From positions 14,704,698 through 14,768,697 of the forward strand of contig NC_054869.1 in NCBI RefSeq assembly GCF_018320785.1: a stretch of 64,000 nt of DNA, in the 5' to 3' direction. The notes beneath the pieces were generated by a model that did not search any database, was not told the origin of the DNA, and worked only from the letters and a program-made list of their open reading frames with translations. A program made the translations under genes and the position numbers. Shown piece after piece: positions 40,099 to 52,331 of this stretch (its first letter is position 1; every line of letters begins with the position of its first letter). This DNA comes from Cheilinus undulatus. Its lineage: Eukaryota; Chordata; Actinopteri; Labriformes; Labridae.

Positions 40099-40260
40099 AC
40101 TATTTTTCAATTTTGGATATTTTTTTTGTATCATTTTGCAGATGATTTCCATTAGTTCTGACTGAAGTAACAACTATCCTTACTTAATTCTTAAAAAATA
40201 TAAATGTTATTCCATTATAAAACACATATGATACAGCCATTATATTGCCTGCAATCTAAG

Positions 40261-40523
40261 GCTACGTTCACACTGCAGGCCTTTTATGCTCAAATCTGAT
40301 TTTTTTTCCCAGATCTGATTTTTTTCTTTGGCTGTTCACACTGCAGTCAAATTCCTAAAGATCAGATATGTGTCTGATTTAGAACCACATACGAAAGTGG
40401 CTTGAATTGGATTTGAAAGGGTTAGATTCAGTGTGACTTGTGCTGTTGACACTGTCAGACAAAAATCAGATATTAGTCACAAAAATGAGATCCAGGTCAC
40501 TTTAACTGCAGTGTGAATGTAGC
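40261..40523. mobile_element. hAT-like MITE, 263 bp
   Basis: The left end GCTACGTTCACACTGCAG and the inverted right end (complement GCTACATTCACACTGCAG) differ by one base in 18. The interior is AT-rich with repeated ATCTGATTT words and no open frame. The flanking 8-mers do not match clearly. This is a typical short non-autonomous teleost element. Confidence 0.75.
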
Positions 40524-40722
40524 TAAATAAAGAATGCCAAACTCCCTTTACCAAAAGAAACTGGAATTATCAAGGATAAATTTATCCAAAGAGGGAATTT
40601 AAGGTTTTTACAATGGACATCTTCAGTTATAAGGTACACTACATGTCTTCCGATGTCATCATAAACGCAAAAATGCCCTGGTATATCGGATATATCCATT
40701 ATCTTATAAAAAATAACAAATA

Positions 40723-41752
40723 CACTTGCAAGAAAAAGTATGTGAACCCTTTGGGATTTCTTGGATTTCTGCAAAAATTGGTCATAAAATGTGTTCTGAT
40801 CATCTAAGTCACAACAATAGACAAACACAGTCTGCTTAAACTAATACCGCACAAAAAATATATGTTTTCATGTTTTTATTGAACAAACATGTAAACATTC
40901 ACAGTGCAAGGTGGAAAAAGTATGTGAACCTTTGGATTTATTAACTGGTTGACCCTCCTTTGGCAGCAATAACCTCAACCAAACGTTTCCTGTAGTTGCA
41001 GATCAGACCTGCACAACGGTCAGGAGGAATTTTGGGCCATTCCTCTTTACAAAACTGTTTCAGTTCAGCAATATTATTCGGATGTCTGGTGTGAATTACT
41101 CTCTTGAGGTCATGCCACAGCATCTCAATCTGGTTGAGGTCAGGACTGGGCCACTCCAGAAGACGTATTTTCTTCTGTTGAAGCCATTCTGTTGTTGATT
41201 TACTTCTATGCTTTGGGTCGTTGTCCTGTTGCATCACCACTTTCTCCATTTGTAGACAGTCTGTTTTATCGTGGACGCATGAACATCAAGGCTTTTAGGG
41301 ATACTTTTGTAACCCTTTCCAGCTTCATGCAAGTCAACAATTCTTGATCGTAGGTCTTCTGAGAGCTCTTTTGTGCCAGGCATGGTTCACATCAGGCATT
41401 GCTTCTTGAGAAGAGCAAACTCAAAACTGTTGTGTGTTTTTTATAGGGCAGGGCAGCTTTAACCAACACATCCAATCTCATCACATTGATTGGACCCCAG
41501 GTTGGCTGACTCCTGGCTCCAATTAGCTCTTGGAGAAGTCATTAGCTTAGGGGTTCACGAACTTTTCCACCTTGCACTGAGAATGTTTTGTTCAATAAAA
41601 ACATGAAAACATTAAATTTTTTGTGCGGTATTAGTTTAAGCAGACTGTGTTTGTCTATTGTTGTGACTTAGATGATCAGAACACATTTTATGACCAATTT
41701 TTGCAGAAATCCAAGAAATCCCAAAGGGTTCACATACTTTTTCTTGCAACTG
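40723..41752 (-). mobile_element. Tc1-like deletion derivative with IR/DR ends
   Basis: TA dinucleotides flank the element (40721-40722, 41753-41754). The first 140 or so bases of each end are almost identical inverted copies, and similarity continues to about 210 bp. Each end holds two copies of a GAAAAAGTATGTGAACC-type direct repeat: left at 40732-40754 and 40914-40935; right at 41724-41745 and a diverged one at 41551-41567. This is the IR/DR architecture known from Sleeping Beauty-type elements. The interior (minus strand) has an N-terminal HTH part (41383 to about 41255) fused to a C-terminal DDE part (41249-40941), so the middle of the transposase is deleted. Low divergence between the ends suggests a fairly recent insertion. 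Confidence 0.9.
40941..41383 (-). pseudogene. Internally deleted Tc1 transposase
   Basis: The ATG at 41383-41381 opens [20 protein letters not shown] and continues through [13 protein letters not shown] to a stop. That covers roughly the first 42 residues of the paired-like DNA-binding domain. After the deletion another frame gives [20 protein letters not shown] (second catalytic Asp), [20 protein letters not shown] (Glu region) and a natural C-terminus. The first catalytic Asp and most of the linker are missing. It cannot encode an active enzyme. Confidence 0.85.
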
Positions 41753-41759
41753 TATAAAT

Positions 41760-42344
41760 GTCTCTTTATGTAAAACACCATAAATAACAATAACATGTAT
41801 TATTGGGTGTTTGATCTAAGTTAAAACCTAGCTGGGCACTGTTTAATTTTACAGTTTTAGACTATTTAACTAATTCAGCTGTTGCTTTAGTTCAATTTTA
41901 ATTTTTGTCTGTATAACCTGACTGTTTCTGTCTCACTCTGTTAACAGCCCAGGTCTTATACAAAATGCTTTTCTTTATGTTTTTTTTTATCTGATTGTGT
42001 GCATTATTTTATTCTTAGGTATAGAGCACTTTGAAGCTGTGTTTCAAAAAGTCTATATGAAAAGTATTACATAAATTAATTCACAAGTATCTCTGTTTCA
42101 GAAATTATTAAACAAGAACACATTCTTAAGCAAGTGGATTTTAAATGATAAGACATAAAATACAACTCAAGCCGTTTAACCATATAAAAACTGTGTAATT
42201 ATGTCTGTGGTATCTGTTTTTTTTTTTTTTTTTATTGGAGCCCTAGAGGGGGCATTTTTTTTAAACAGGTCTCTTCTGCTAAGCACACCAATTAGTCCCT
42301 CATAACATAAGAAGACAGAGCATTAGTAAAATACTGGCGTAAAC
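41760..42344. other. Gene-free spacer left of nfu1
   Basis: This is AT-rich sequence with a poly-T run at about 42218-42235. No coding or repeat signature is recognised. Confidence 0.5.
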
Positions 42345-42678
42345 TTTATTTATATAAATACAGTGTATTTGTTGAAATCCTAAAAGCTGTTCATGACATG
42401 AGAATAAATCAGAAAAGGTGTAACAAAGTGAAATAATAATAAATACATTTATTTTAGCTCAACTGTTTTTTTTTAATTACAGGGCTCTTGTGTCCCTGTT
42501 CTTAAAATACTGTCATTTTAAAGAGAAAATCATCGAGGTCAATGATAACGTCTGGAGGATGACTTGTTCTTCTACACAGCTATGTGATAAAGTAGCTCAT
42601 TGTGTTGAAACTATGGCATAGAAGGAGGTGGCTGGGGGGAAGGGAGGAATGTGTAAATGTTCTCCAGGTTTTTGCAGT
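42345..42678 (-). other. nfu1: nfu1 3' UTR with poly(A) signals
   Basis: Minus-strand AATAAA occurs at 42345-42350 and again at about 42446-42451, either of which could end the transcript. The interval after the stop codon has no open frame. Confidence 0.55.
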
Positions 42679-45600
42679 TTAGGCTTGGGCAGCCTCCTCC
42701 TCATCTTCATCCTTTACCTGATGAAAAACACATTTTATAAACATTCTTTTAAGTGGCAGACTTCTTATTTCTACAGTATTTTTTTAATGTTTTTGGTTTC
42801 CATATAATGTTACAGTGTCACAAACTATTTTCATAGTCTCACATAGTAAATACCAGTTATACCACCATCACTGTTCCCAATTATACATGAAAAGAAAAGG
42901 CATAATTTACTGTAACTGCATTACGTGTTGCCTTTTTTTAGAATATTTGACATGAGAACAAACCTGCTCCACTGATTCGACCTCAGGGACGTAAAACTGC
43001 AGCATGTTTTGAATTCCGCTCTTCAAAGTAATAATGGAGCTGGGACAACTGGTGCAAGACCCCTGCAACTTCAGTTTAACAATTCCATCCTCAAAGCCCC
43101 GATACAGAACATCCCCTCCATCCTCCTGTACTGTTGGCCTGAGAGAAAAAGAACATCAGCAGTAGCAAATAAGCACAGAACACCAAAGAAACAGCCAGTG
43201 CCATCATTAGAGGACATCTTTGTGTGCAGCTACCTTATTCTAGTGTCCAAAAGCTCTTTGATCATTGCAACAACTTCATCGTCATCATCTGAAGGTGCTG
43301 AAAAGACAAGAGGAGAGTGCTCAGCATTCATCAACATTCCTAGTAGGAGTGCTATGCATTTCAATGTTCTTCTACAAACAGCAAGGTTTACCTGTATCAG
43401 CACTAGGTACGCTGCCTTCATTTACAACTGGAAGCCCTGAGGTGAAAAAGTCCATGATGGCAGCAAATACATCAGGCTTGATTACTTTCCACTCCATGTT
43501 ATCATCAGCCTTAAAGAAGAGGAGAGAAGAGAAATAAGATGGTTCTAACAGTCACAACACATCATGCTACACTTAAATTGAACCAACTCCAAACCAGCTC
43601 TATCTCTAGCCAAGCAATCGCCCTGGGACTGGTTTGGTGGGAAAAGGGGTTTTAGAGGTGAACACAGATTTTTAAAATGGGCATTTACCTTTGATATGGT
43701 GATGAAATCAGGGCCAAGGAAGACACTCTTGACTCCATCAATCCTAAACAGCTGTCTAAATACGAAAAAAAACAAAAACAAATCAGATCACAGACACTGT
43801 GCGACTTTAAGACTTTTATACTGATATTGCATGTTTATGATTGTTCTTAAAAAGGAAATAACATACTAGATCAATATTCTGTAGGGATGCAACAATACTG
43901 CCATATAACACAAGTGGGAAAAAAAGAAAGGAAAGGGACATAAATATAAGTTAAATCGATTTGACAAAATTATAACTATTATTCTTAATGTCAGTATACT
44001 AATTTTTAGCCAGTTGCTTTTGGCATCTCTTGTTTGAAGTAGCTAAAGCAGTAGCACTTGTCAGTGCTGCTTTTTATGGAGAAAAATATAATATTTCAAT
44101 TATAAACCAAACAACAACAAAATAAAAAGTGTAACACTTATTTATTAAGAACCAGAAAGAAAAGGGGATGTTTTGTAATCTTAATTTAGGAATCTCAGTG
44201 TATAAATTAAAAAGTTAATGAAATTAAATCCAATCTCATGTTATCAAAAAGATTTAAGGAATTGATAAAAAAAAAAAAAATTTATGAAATTGTGATTAAA
44301 CCCAGTCTTGAACCCAGTATTGTATTTCGAGTTTTTGGTTTTATCCCAAATGATAAGTTACAGATAAAATGATAAAAGCAAGTAAACTGTATTCTTACAA
44401 ACCTTTCATGCACATGTGAGATTATCTAATCATACTTCTATTTTAATTAAAATTATCCCTTAAATCATTAATTACAACCATTTAGACCATTTTTAACATT
44501 GACTGTCAAGCTCAGTGAGGCAGACAAAGTAACAGAACGTAATCATCACAGTCATGATAGGACAAAAGCATTGTGTTTCACACATTTATATAATTCAACC
44601 TCAGCTTACAGAGTGGCTGATGTTAAAGACACTGGCTGCAGACTCAAGGACAACATGAGAGACAAAGAGAGCTCTCACTGCTTTATCTGAGCTCAGCATG
44701 AGTTTCAACTGATTCTGAGGGTACAGACACAACATAAGTTCTCTGGTACAGCAGGTGTATAAATGCCATGGTCATCACCACTGATGTGCAGATGCAACAG
44801 TGACAACTAATGGTCATGGATGCTTTACATTTTGGTGTGTACTGCTGGAATAAAGCCACTGTCGATATTATAACGCAACCCTGTGCTTCTCCTGCCACTC
44901 TGCATTCAAGGCCCTACTTTAAAAAAGCAATGTATCACTCTTTATAAATCTACATGGATTTCAGGATAGTCATACCTGGCTAAGGGCGAGCAGTGAGCAT
45001 CACGAGGGCCGGCAAAGTTCATAGTTCCTGATTCGAGAACTGTGCGGCCGGGCAGAAACTTTAGGCTGTTTGGATTTGGTGTGTCCTGTGTCTGCACAAA
45101 CATTGTCCTTCCTGGGAGGAGACAAAACATAAAGAAAAAGAATGCAATGTAATTCATACTAGAACTTTTCCTCTATGTTAGAGACTCACAAGGATTCAGG
45201 AAGAATACAAACCAGGAACAACCCAATGGGGGTTTTGTGGCCATCTGTTCGAGACTCCTGTGTTATGTGAAGGCCAATGTAATGCGGCACACTGATATCC
45301 ACTGCCAGAAAAATCAAAACAACATGAAAGAGGGGCATAAACATCCCTAAATTAGAAATCCTACAGTGCAGAAAACTATATTTAAATATAGAATGTCTAA
45401 TGTCTTGCTTTATATACATTACCCAAATAAACACATCATATGTTATTTTATACTTGTGTCTGTTATCTTAATCTGAAAAGAAACTAGTAACTACCGTTGT
45501 TACAAAAATACTAACCCTGAACTGCAGTGTAAAGGAAGTGAAAGTAGCAGGACATTTAAATATTGAAGTGTTGCACCGCTACTTCAAAATACAGGGGAAC

Positions 45601-48173
45601 GTCAGAACAGCATTTAACCCTTTAAAACCTACCCCAGATTGCCAGCACTCCCATTTGCATTTCTATTTTCAACCTTGGGTAGAATTGTTACCAAATGAGA
45701 TAGAGCAATATTTCTTTTTGCATATAAAACGAGAGGAGTAACACTAACATATTACACATTCAATGTGTTCCAGAGTACTGTTTCCTTCTAGAAATATCCT
45801 TCCTTCTTTTGCGTAAATTTAGTAATACAATCCAGACTATAAATGTGTTGTTTTCTTGCAGGTTACAAGTCACACTTGTTATTGTTTCAACATGGTCTTC
45901 TGCAAACATACAGTGCTTAAAAAATTTATTAGACCACCTGTCATATTTGTCTCAAAGACCATCCAGCATTATGAAGTGCTTTAATGCGGACTCTTTCATT
46001 TTCAGTGAGTTCTCCACGTTTTACCATTTTGAACAGGAATGAGGAATTTCAAACTGAATTCACCTTTTTATACCCAAATTTGAGCCGACTCACTGGCCTT
46101 CTCTGAGAAGTCAGAAATGAATCAAGCATAACATTCAACCACTAGAACTCATTTTTCTGTTCAGGAATGCAAGTAAATAACTATAATTTGACATATTAAT
46201 CAAGAAATATTAATGTGCTTTACTATTTTTCAGTGTTTTTGTAAATCTGTACATTTGAAAAATTCATGGATAACAACAATTATTATATTTTAGCATTAAA
46301 AATATCATTTGGGTTAAAGAGCTTCTACATATTGTGTATTAACCATTGCAGAAACATAAAAATTCTGTTAATTTAGGGCAGATGTGGCATAAACTTTTCT
46401 TTGGTTCGGGTTAGGGTGGTCTAATAAATTTGTTAAGCACTGTATGTATGCTCAAAAGTATCTGGCGCACTTAGAGATTTGATTTCACTCTTGTAAATAG
46501 TACATTTCCTCTAAAGATGCTGTCTTTTTTGTAAAGTGAGGAAAATTTCATTTTATTTTCATTTCTGCCACAGTTTAGATGAATGTATTTCAAAACTGAA
46601 GTAATGAATATACTCAATATATATATATTTTTTGGTTTTAAAATTATCTTGTGCAACTTTTTTACAATCACAATTTTGAGGGATACAGCTACTATTTCTC
46701 TGTATTTAGGAAAATGTGTAAAAAAACCAAACAATTTTTCTTGTGTTTTTTTTTTGCCCTTTTTGAACAATTTAATTTGTTACTATAGACTTATCACATA
46801 CATATTAAAATTTGGGTACTAAGGGTTGTACTGATGTATAGCCAATTCAAATACTCCAAAAATGGCACTGCAACATGTAAAAATGTAAAAATAAGCTCTG
46901 GCGGACTTGTTCTATGGTAGGTCATAAAAGGTTAAAGGCTTTCAGTTACTTTCTACCACAGTTGATTACAGCACAGCTTCTGCTTATTTTACTTTATGAT
47001 CAAACAAATGTTGCTCTAAAAACCCTTAACATCCCGTGTGCGTGCTAACCTGATTCGTTTCATCCCTCCCGACTGCAGATTAAATAATTACAGATTTCTA
47101 TTAGAAACGGCTGCGTAAGACTAACTACTTAATGATAATTTATGCATAATACCAAAGCCTTTTGTCAATGGAGCAACATGTTAACTGACCTCTAACTAAT
47201 ATTCCTGTTTATCTTGTATAAGCAAAGTGAATTTCAAAACAATGTTAAAGTTGGATGTTTCATGTATTTATGCGATTGCTTGCTTGACGATAACTGCCCT
47301 AAATGCCACACTAGTCATCATAAATGATCTCCTTATGTAGAGATAATAATTCAGGGTTATTATGAAATCACCAGGAGCTTTTTTTTTCCAGCTGTTATAC
47401 AATTTTGACCGACGTGAGATCTACTCTTCATTTTTCACATTTGTCAGAACCTGTCATAAAGCTTACCGAGGACAAAAGCCAACACAGCTGTGACGCAGTT
47501 ATAAAAATGTGTTAATAGAGAGATGAATTATAACACCTTCGTGTATGAGTAAGTCTCAGAAGCTGTGCCATTATTACAGAAAGGGTCGCCTCTAGTAACC
47601 TCTGTGACTAGCAGGAAGATAGTATCCAAAGCGTCAGCAAGTTTGCACATTAAAATAAAGCTTGCAGGACCTCTCCTCGGGCCAGGATTTGTGGCCAAGC
47701 TTGTGATATTTTCCGCAGAAATAACTATTTACACGTGTCCAGATGAGTGGCGCTGCGAGGGCTACGACACATTAGCCTAAATTGAAGACTATTTTCAAAA
47801 TTTGCCATATTAAATTTAGTGCCAAAATGTTTAAAATATGACAAAGGTTATTTTATTTGGCGTGATAACAGAGTCATTCAACACTGACTGCAACTTAAAG
47901 GTGTCCAACAACTAAAGCCACATCCAGACATCCCACTTTTAATTACAGTTGTAATAAATCTGCGTCACTGAGTCTGCATCATGGCTTGCCTCCTAGCCGT
48001 GGACAATGACAGTAAATCAGACTCGTATCATTCAGAGCTTGCTGCATCTATGCGTGAACTAAATGAAAGAAAAGCGAGAACATCGCTTTCTAAATGAGAA
48101 AAAAAGTGACTTACGGACGTGAAAGTCTCGCTGAAACACCCAACAACCTGCCGACCTGTGTGTAAGTCGCCAT
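42679..48173 (-). CDS. nfu1: NFU1 iron-sulfur cluster scaffold homologue, mitochondrial, complete, 8 exons
   Basis: The product is a late-acting carrier that passes 4Fe-4S clusters to lipoate synthase and respiratory targets in the mitochondrial matrix. Coding exons: 48115-48173, 45213-45301, 44976-45111, 43689-43755, 43392-43509, 43234-43297, 42964-43138, 42679-42717. They sum to 747 nt, 248 aa, with all phases consistent. The N-terminus ([19 protein letters not shown]) is basic and lacks acidic residues, as expected for a targeting peptide. The Nfu-N domain starts at [20 protein letters not shown] and includes [20 protein letters not shown]. The NifU-like C-terminal domain includes [20 protein letters not shown] and [10 protein letters not shown] with the cluster-binding CxxC (Cys206, Cys209). 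The acidic tail EDEEEAAQA is typical. The 89-bp second exon is the least conserved but fits phase on both sides. Expression probably comes from the shared promoter with C9orf78. Confidence 0.96.
45911..46442 (-). mobile_element. Tc1/mariner-derived MITE, copy 3 (complete)
   Basis: TA flanks both ends. The ends are CAGTGCTTAAAAAATTTATT and its inverted partner (AATAAATTTGTTAAGCACTG). The orientation is opposite to the copy at 16404-16953, with the same internal-deletion structure. The minus strand carries the transposase start (Met codon near 46028, [10 protein letters not shown]-like) just inside the 45911 end. It lies in nfu1 intron 1. Confidence 0.85.
46443..48114. other. nfu1 intron 1 remainder, nothing recognised
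   Basis: AT-rich intron with a short (TA)n at about 46617-46628. No repeat family or exon was recognised. Confidence 0.5.
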
Positions 48174-48343
48174 GATTGTTGTGATTATCTAAAAACGATT
48201 GAACGGAAGAGGACAGGCCTAGCTACGGAAGTGACGTAATATTATTGTACGTTTGCTAAAGCTGTCCCTCTACATAGCCAACTGATATCGCCAAAAGGTA
48301 TTATTTACCAAAGCTAAAGTAAAACCGTCTGGCTGATATAAAA
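48174..48343. promoter_or_regulatory. Bidirectional promoter of nfu1 and C9orf78 homologue
   Basis: Only 170 bp separate the two start codons, which point away from each other, so both 5' UTRs and the core promoters must lie here. CGGAAGTGACGTAAT at 48226-48240 combines an ETS/GABP site (CGGAAGTG) with a CRE/ATF site (TGACGTAA). A second GGAA core (ACGGAAGAGG) lies at about 48203. No TATA box is obvious. ETS-CRE composites are typical of divergent housekeeping promoters. Confidence 0.75.
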
Positions 48344-51300
48344 ATGCCGTGTGGCAAGAACATTAGGAAAAGAAGGGATTCATCAGACGCAGAGGAAGAT
48401 GAGACGGCTGAAGAAGTGAGGTAAAATACTTTCTCAAACACAAAAACATACTCAGGCTAATGTTCCGTTAGCTAACGTGGCTATTTGTCCCATCGAACAC
48501 GATAGGCACACAGATTTACCTCATCCATTCTCTTGATTTAAGTAGATTATTTTAAATGTTGCATAAAATATTTGTTATTTCTTGTTTAGATCAAAATTAG
48601 AAGAAGCTAAAGAACTCCAGAGTTTGCGGAAACGACAGACCGGAGTCAGGTAACGTCTACGTAACGTTGAAAACAAAAAAATAAAAAAATAAAATGTTAT
48701 TAAGGGGAAATTCTCCACGGTTCGCAGAATGCTTGAAATAAAAATATATATTGAATCCTTCTTTTAGTGTGACTGCTTTGTTGGTGGGAGAAAAGCTGCC
48801 GCCAGAGGCTGAAATTGATGTAAGTGACAATCAGAGATGCTGTTCTGTTGGTTAGCTGTCTTGTTATTAATACAAACATTTTTCACAGAATGACCCATTT
48901 AAACTGAAGACGGGAGGAGTTGTGGACATGAAGAAAATCAAAGACAGAAATAGAGACATGTAAGTCAGTCATTTTGCTATCAATCATGAGCTTGATATTG
49001 TGCAATTAAGCTATTCTCTTTGTAATATTATGTCAACAATAAATCAGAAACATGTGCTGCATGTATGACCCTGGTTTGACCAAATATGACTTCTTTTCCG
49101 CCTGCAGGACAGAAGATGAGACGGACCTCAACCTGGGCACATCTTTCTCTGCAGAAACAAACAGAAGAGACGAGGATGCGGATATGTACGTCTGCTTTTA
49201 CACCCTCTTTCTCTCTCTCTATGACATTTATGTAACTCTTAATATTAGGAGAACAGTGAACTGATAACAGTTGGGTGAACAGGCTCATCCTTGAGCTGGG
49301 AAACATATAGAGTTTGAGTTAAATATTGTGCAAGATATTAATGTACATCAATGTAGTTGATGCATTAAAATAATGTTACATGTTTCTCCTGACTGCATCT
49401 GGCCACTGGTGAGTGCAATGGCTAATGAACTGATTTAGAAAAAATAGATGCCAGTCCTAATGCTCAGTAAAAAGATTGTTTACAGTAAGTAACTAGCTAT
49501 ATATAACTAACTATAGCTATAGCTAACTATAACTAGCAATACGCTAATGAACACAAGATAGGTGATTTGAAATATAAAAATTAAATGTGGAATTATCATG
49601 CAATTATTTAATTTTACATGAAGGGTCTTTATGCTTTTTTAAATCAAGGGATGTAAGTACGTGTTTTAAACCACTGCAACAAAAATAGATGCCCTAAACA
49701 CCAAATATTGGGTAATTCATTAATTATCAAAAGTTGCAGGCAGAGTTCTGCACACTGTGTAAATTAAACAAATGTTGCCATTGTTTTTGTGCAGTTTAGA
49801 CAGTGCCCTATCTGATTTGGTTAAAAACATGACTGAAGATCATTAAGTTCCTTAAAACCTCTGATGACAAAATTAATGGAAATTTTAACATTTAAAAAAG
49901 TTTTATTTAAATGTGTAGAAAAAATTTGACCACCTCAATATACAAATTGCCATTTTTGTGCAATTTAGACAATGTAGATTTTTGTTTACTATTCTTATTA
50001 TAAACAAACGTATATCCTATGTAGTCAATAGGGATGAGTAATGAAATCTGATATATACCAAGACATCTGATACCTATCATACCAAATTAAGTTGCAGATT
50101 TTGGTGCTTCATTTTGGGACCCTGCCACTGTAAAGTGACCCTTCCTCACTCCAGATGAAAGGCACAAAATGCATTGTTTGATCCATTTATAATTCACAGC
50201 TTTACTGATATGCTCTATTAGGATCTTTTTAAGATATTACTGTGAGTCATTTATAAATAAAAGACAGCTTTTAATCATCCACAGCCTTTTACCTTAATTT
50301 TTTTTCTCTTAAAAGTATCTATTCAGGCAACGTTTTGACATCAACATCATCTAAAAAGTATCAATTTAGCACTAGTATTGACACAAAACCCAAACAGTAT
50401 CCAAACCTAATAGTCAATTTGCCTAAAAAAAATTGAGATATAATTTTTGGTCAGCCGTAGCTCACACTGACACAAAGCCTCAAACATAGCACCTTTTGAA
50501 CAGCAATATTTAGCAGATGCTATGTTGAAGAGACTGCATGCTTGGCTCATATACATTTTAGACAAAGTTAAGGGAAGTTCATTCTGACATAATGTTGTAA
50601 TCACCACATTTAGGACATGGTTATGCATGCCTGTACCATTGTTTACAGAGTGCCACATGGACATAATGAAAACCTGTTTTTACTGTTTTTTTCCAACAGG
50701 ATGAAGTATATCGAGACAGAGCTTAAAAAGAAGAAGGGGTTGGTTGAAGCCGAAGAACAGAAAGTGAAGGTGAAAAATGCAGAGGACCACCTGTATGAGT
50801 TACCAGAGAACATCCGAGTCAATTCTGCCAAGAAAACAGAGGAGATGTTATCCAACCAGATGCTGAGTGGGATCCCTGAAGTTGATCTAGGCATCGAGTA
50901 TGTCTAGAAGTTTCTTTAAAAATTTATAGCATTCACCTTAAACTTGTTCTTAAGTATCTGAGGCCGAAATCTTACATTAAAACATCACACTAATTCTGTT
51001 TGTCATTTCTTTCTCAGTGCAAAGATAAAGAACATCATCTTCACAGAAGAAGCAAAGGCTAAACTTCTGGCAGAACAAAGGAACAAAAAAAAGGACCATG
51101 GGACATCTTTTGTACCAACAAACATTGCTGTCAACTATGTCCAGCACAACCGCTGTGAGTTTGATTAGTCTTAACATGAATTTGTCAGACGCAATCAGGA
51201 GATGGGATTTTAATTAGTATTTGTATTTGTAGTTTATCATGAGGACGTGAATGCTCCGCAGAGGCACCACAGACACAGAGAGGAGCCAAAAGCAAGGCCG

Positions 51301-51585
51301 CTGCGCGTGGGAGACACTGAGAAACCAGGACCAGAGGGTAAGACACTGTTCATGTATAGTATATAAAGCTATTTAAGCATCATTAGACTGTATTTCATTT
51401 CAGATCTTGAGAGAAATATCGTGGTAGTCTCATTGCACTCTTTTCAAAACTGCAGTCAAAATTGCATATCCTTGTACTCTTTTACAGCAACGTCACCACC
51501 AAACTTCCGCAAACGTCCAAACAATGAGAAGGCCACAGATGACTACCATTATGAGAAGTTTAAGAAAATGAATCGACGATACTGA
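48344..51585 (+). CDS. c9orf78: C9orf78/TLS1 homologue (HCA59), spliceosome-associated protein, complete, 9 exons
   Basis: Exons: 48344-48420, 48590-48649, 48768-48819, 48889-48959, 49108-49185, 50700-50897, 51018-51154, 51233-51337, 51488-51585. They sum to 876 nt, 291 aa (human about 289). The protein is hydrophilic and mostly disordered: a basic-acidic start (GKNIRKRRDSSDAEEDE), LLVGEK, DPFKLKTGGVVDMKKIK, then the highly conserved LGTSFSAETNRRDEDADMMK, YELPENIRVNSAKKTEEML, SNQMLSGIPEVDLGIDAKIK and SFVPTNIAVNYVQHNRFYHE. The end, EKATDDYHYEKFKKMNRRY, is the family hallmark. The human protein binds the spliceosomal factors BRR2 and PRPF8 and affects splice-site choice; yeast relatives act in splicing and heterochromatin. 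The start codon is the first ATG after the shared promoter. It is convergent with med22. Confidence 0.96.
49186..50699. other. C9orf78 intron 5, AT-rich, one low-complexity tract
   Basis: This is the largest intron of the gene. A short CTATAG/TAACTA-rich tract lies at about 49486-49545. Sequence at 50030-50410 has TGATACC/GTATC-like words at both sides that may be a decayed MITE, but the ends cannot be matched. Confidence 0.4.
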
Positions 51586-52030
51586 AATTCTGTTTGATTT
51601 TTTTTTTTTTTAATGACCTGATGCCCATGTTATTATTTTGAACTTTAAATGAGCCTCAACAAAAATGTGCAAACTGGCTTCCATGGACAGCTGTTTATCA
51701 GGAAACTCCCAAGACGGTGTTGTACTATGTAAATATTATTATTAGCTCTCTGGTATTTTCTGTATGCTTTTGTTTTGTCATGTTTTCTGTAAAAGGGAAG
51801 TGGGCTCAGGAATATCCATTTGCAAATTTGATCAGATACCTCTCTAAATTGTAATTATTTGCTTTTTACTTTTCTGTTTAATCCTTACATTTGGCTGAAG
51901 ATATGCTTTTTGAGGGTTTTTGGGAACATACCAAATTTAAAACACAAAACCACATGCTTTAAGTTGTCCTTTTAATGTCACCAGTGCTTTGAGGTATAAA
52001 AAAGGAATAAAGCAACAATAAAAGAAAGAA
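51586..52030 (+). other. c9orf78: C9orf78 homologue 3' UTR with poly(A) signal
   Basis: AATAAA at 52006-52011, with a second copy about 10 bp downstream, follows 420 bp of AT-rich non-coding sequence after the stop. The end lies about 300 bp from the med22 stop codon on the other strand. Confidence 0.65.
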
Positions 52031-52331
52031 AAACAAGTTTAAAGGAAAAAAGCACACTTATTTTCATTACTATGGTCAAGTCAAGCATTAGAATATAAAA
52101 ATTGTGTGGGCCAAAATGTTTACATGTTAGAACTTCCCTTGTGTCTTATTTTAATAGAATATAAATCCAAAAAGCACATTTTAAGTATTCTAGACAAATG
52201 GATGGGCCCTCTGTGTTCTGAATTCAAAGTTTAGATTTTGAGCAAAATCAAAATTTAAAAATGGCTGCAGACCTAATTGTACATAAATACACTGAAATTC
52301 AAAAGTGTTCCAGTCTTTGTTTCGGTTCTTC

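Noticed and set aside
42661-42720. Ending nfu1 in exon 42964-43138 by read-through
   Set aside because: The acceptor at 42718-42719 joined in phase gives the acidic tail typical of NFU1, and the donor at 42963-42962 is a good consensus.
50030-50410. Possible MITE with GATACC/GTATC words in C9orf78 intron 5
   Set aside because: The two ends cannot be aligned as inverted repeats with confidence.
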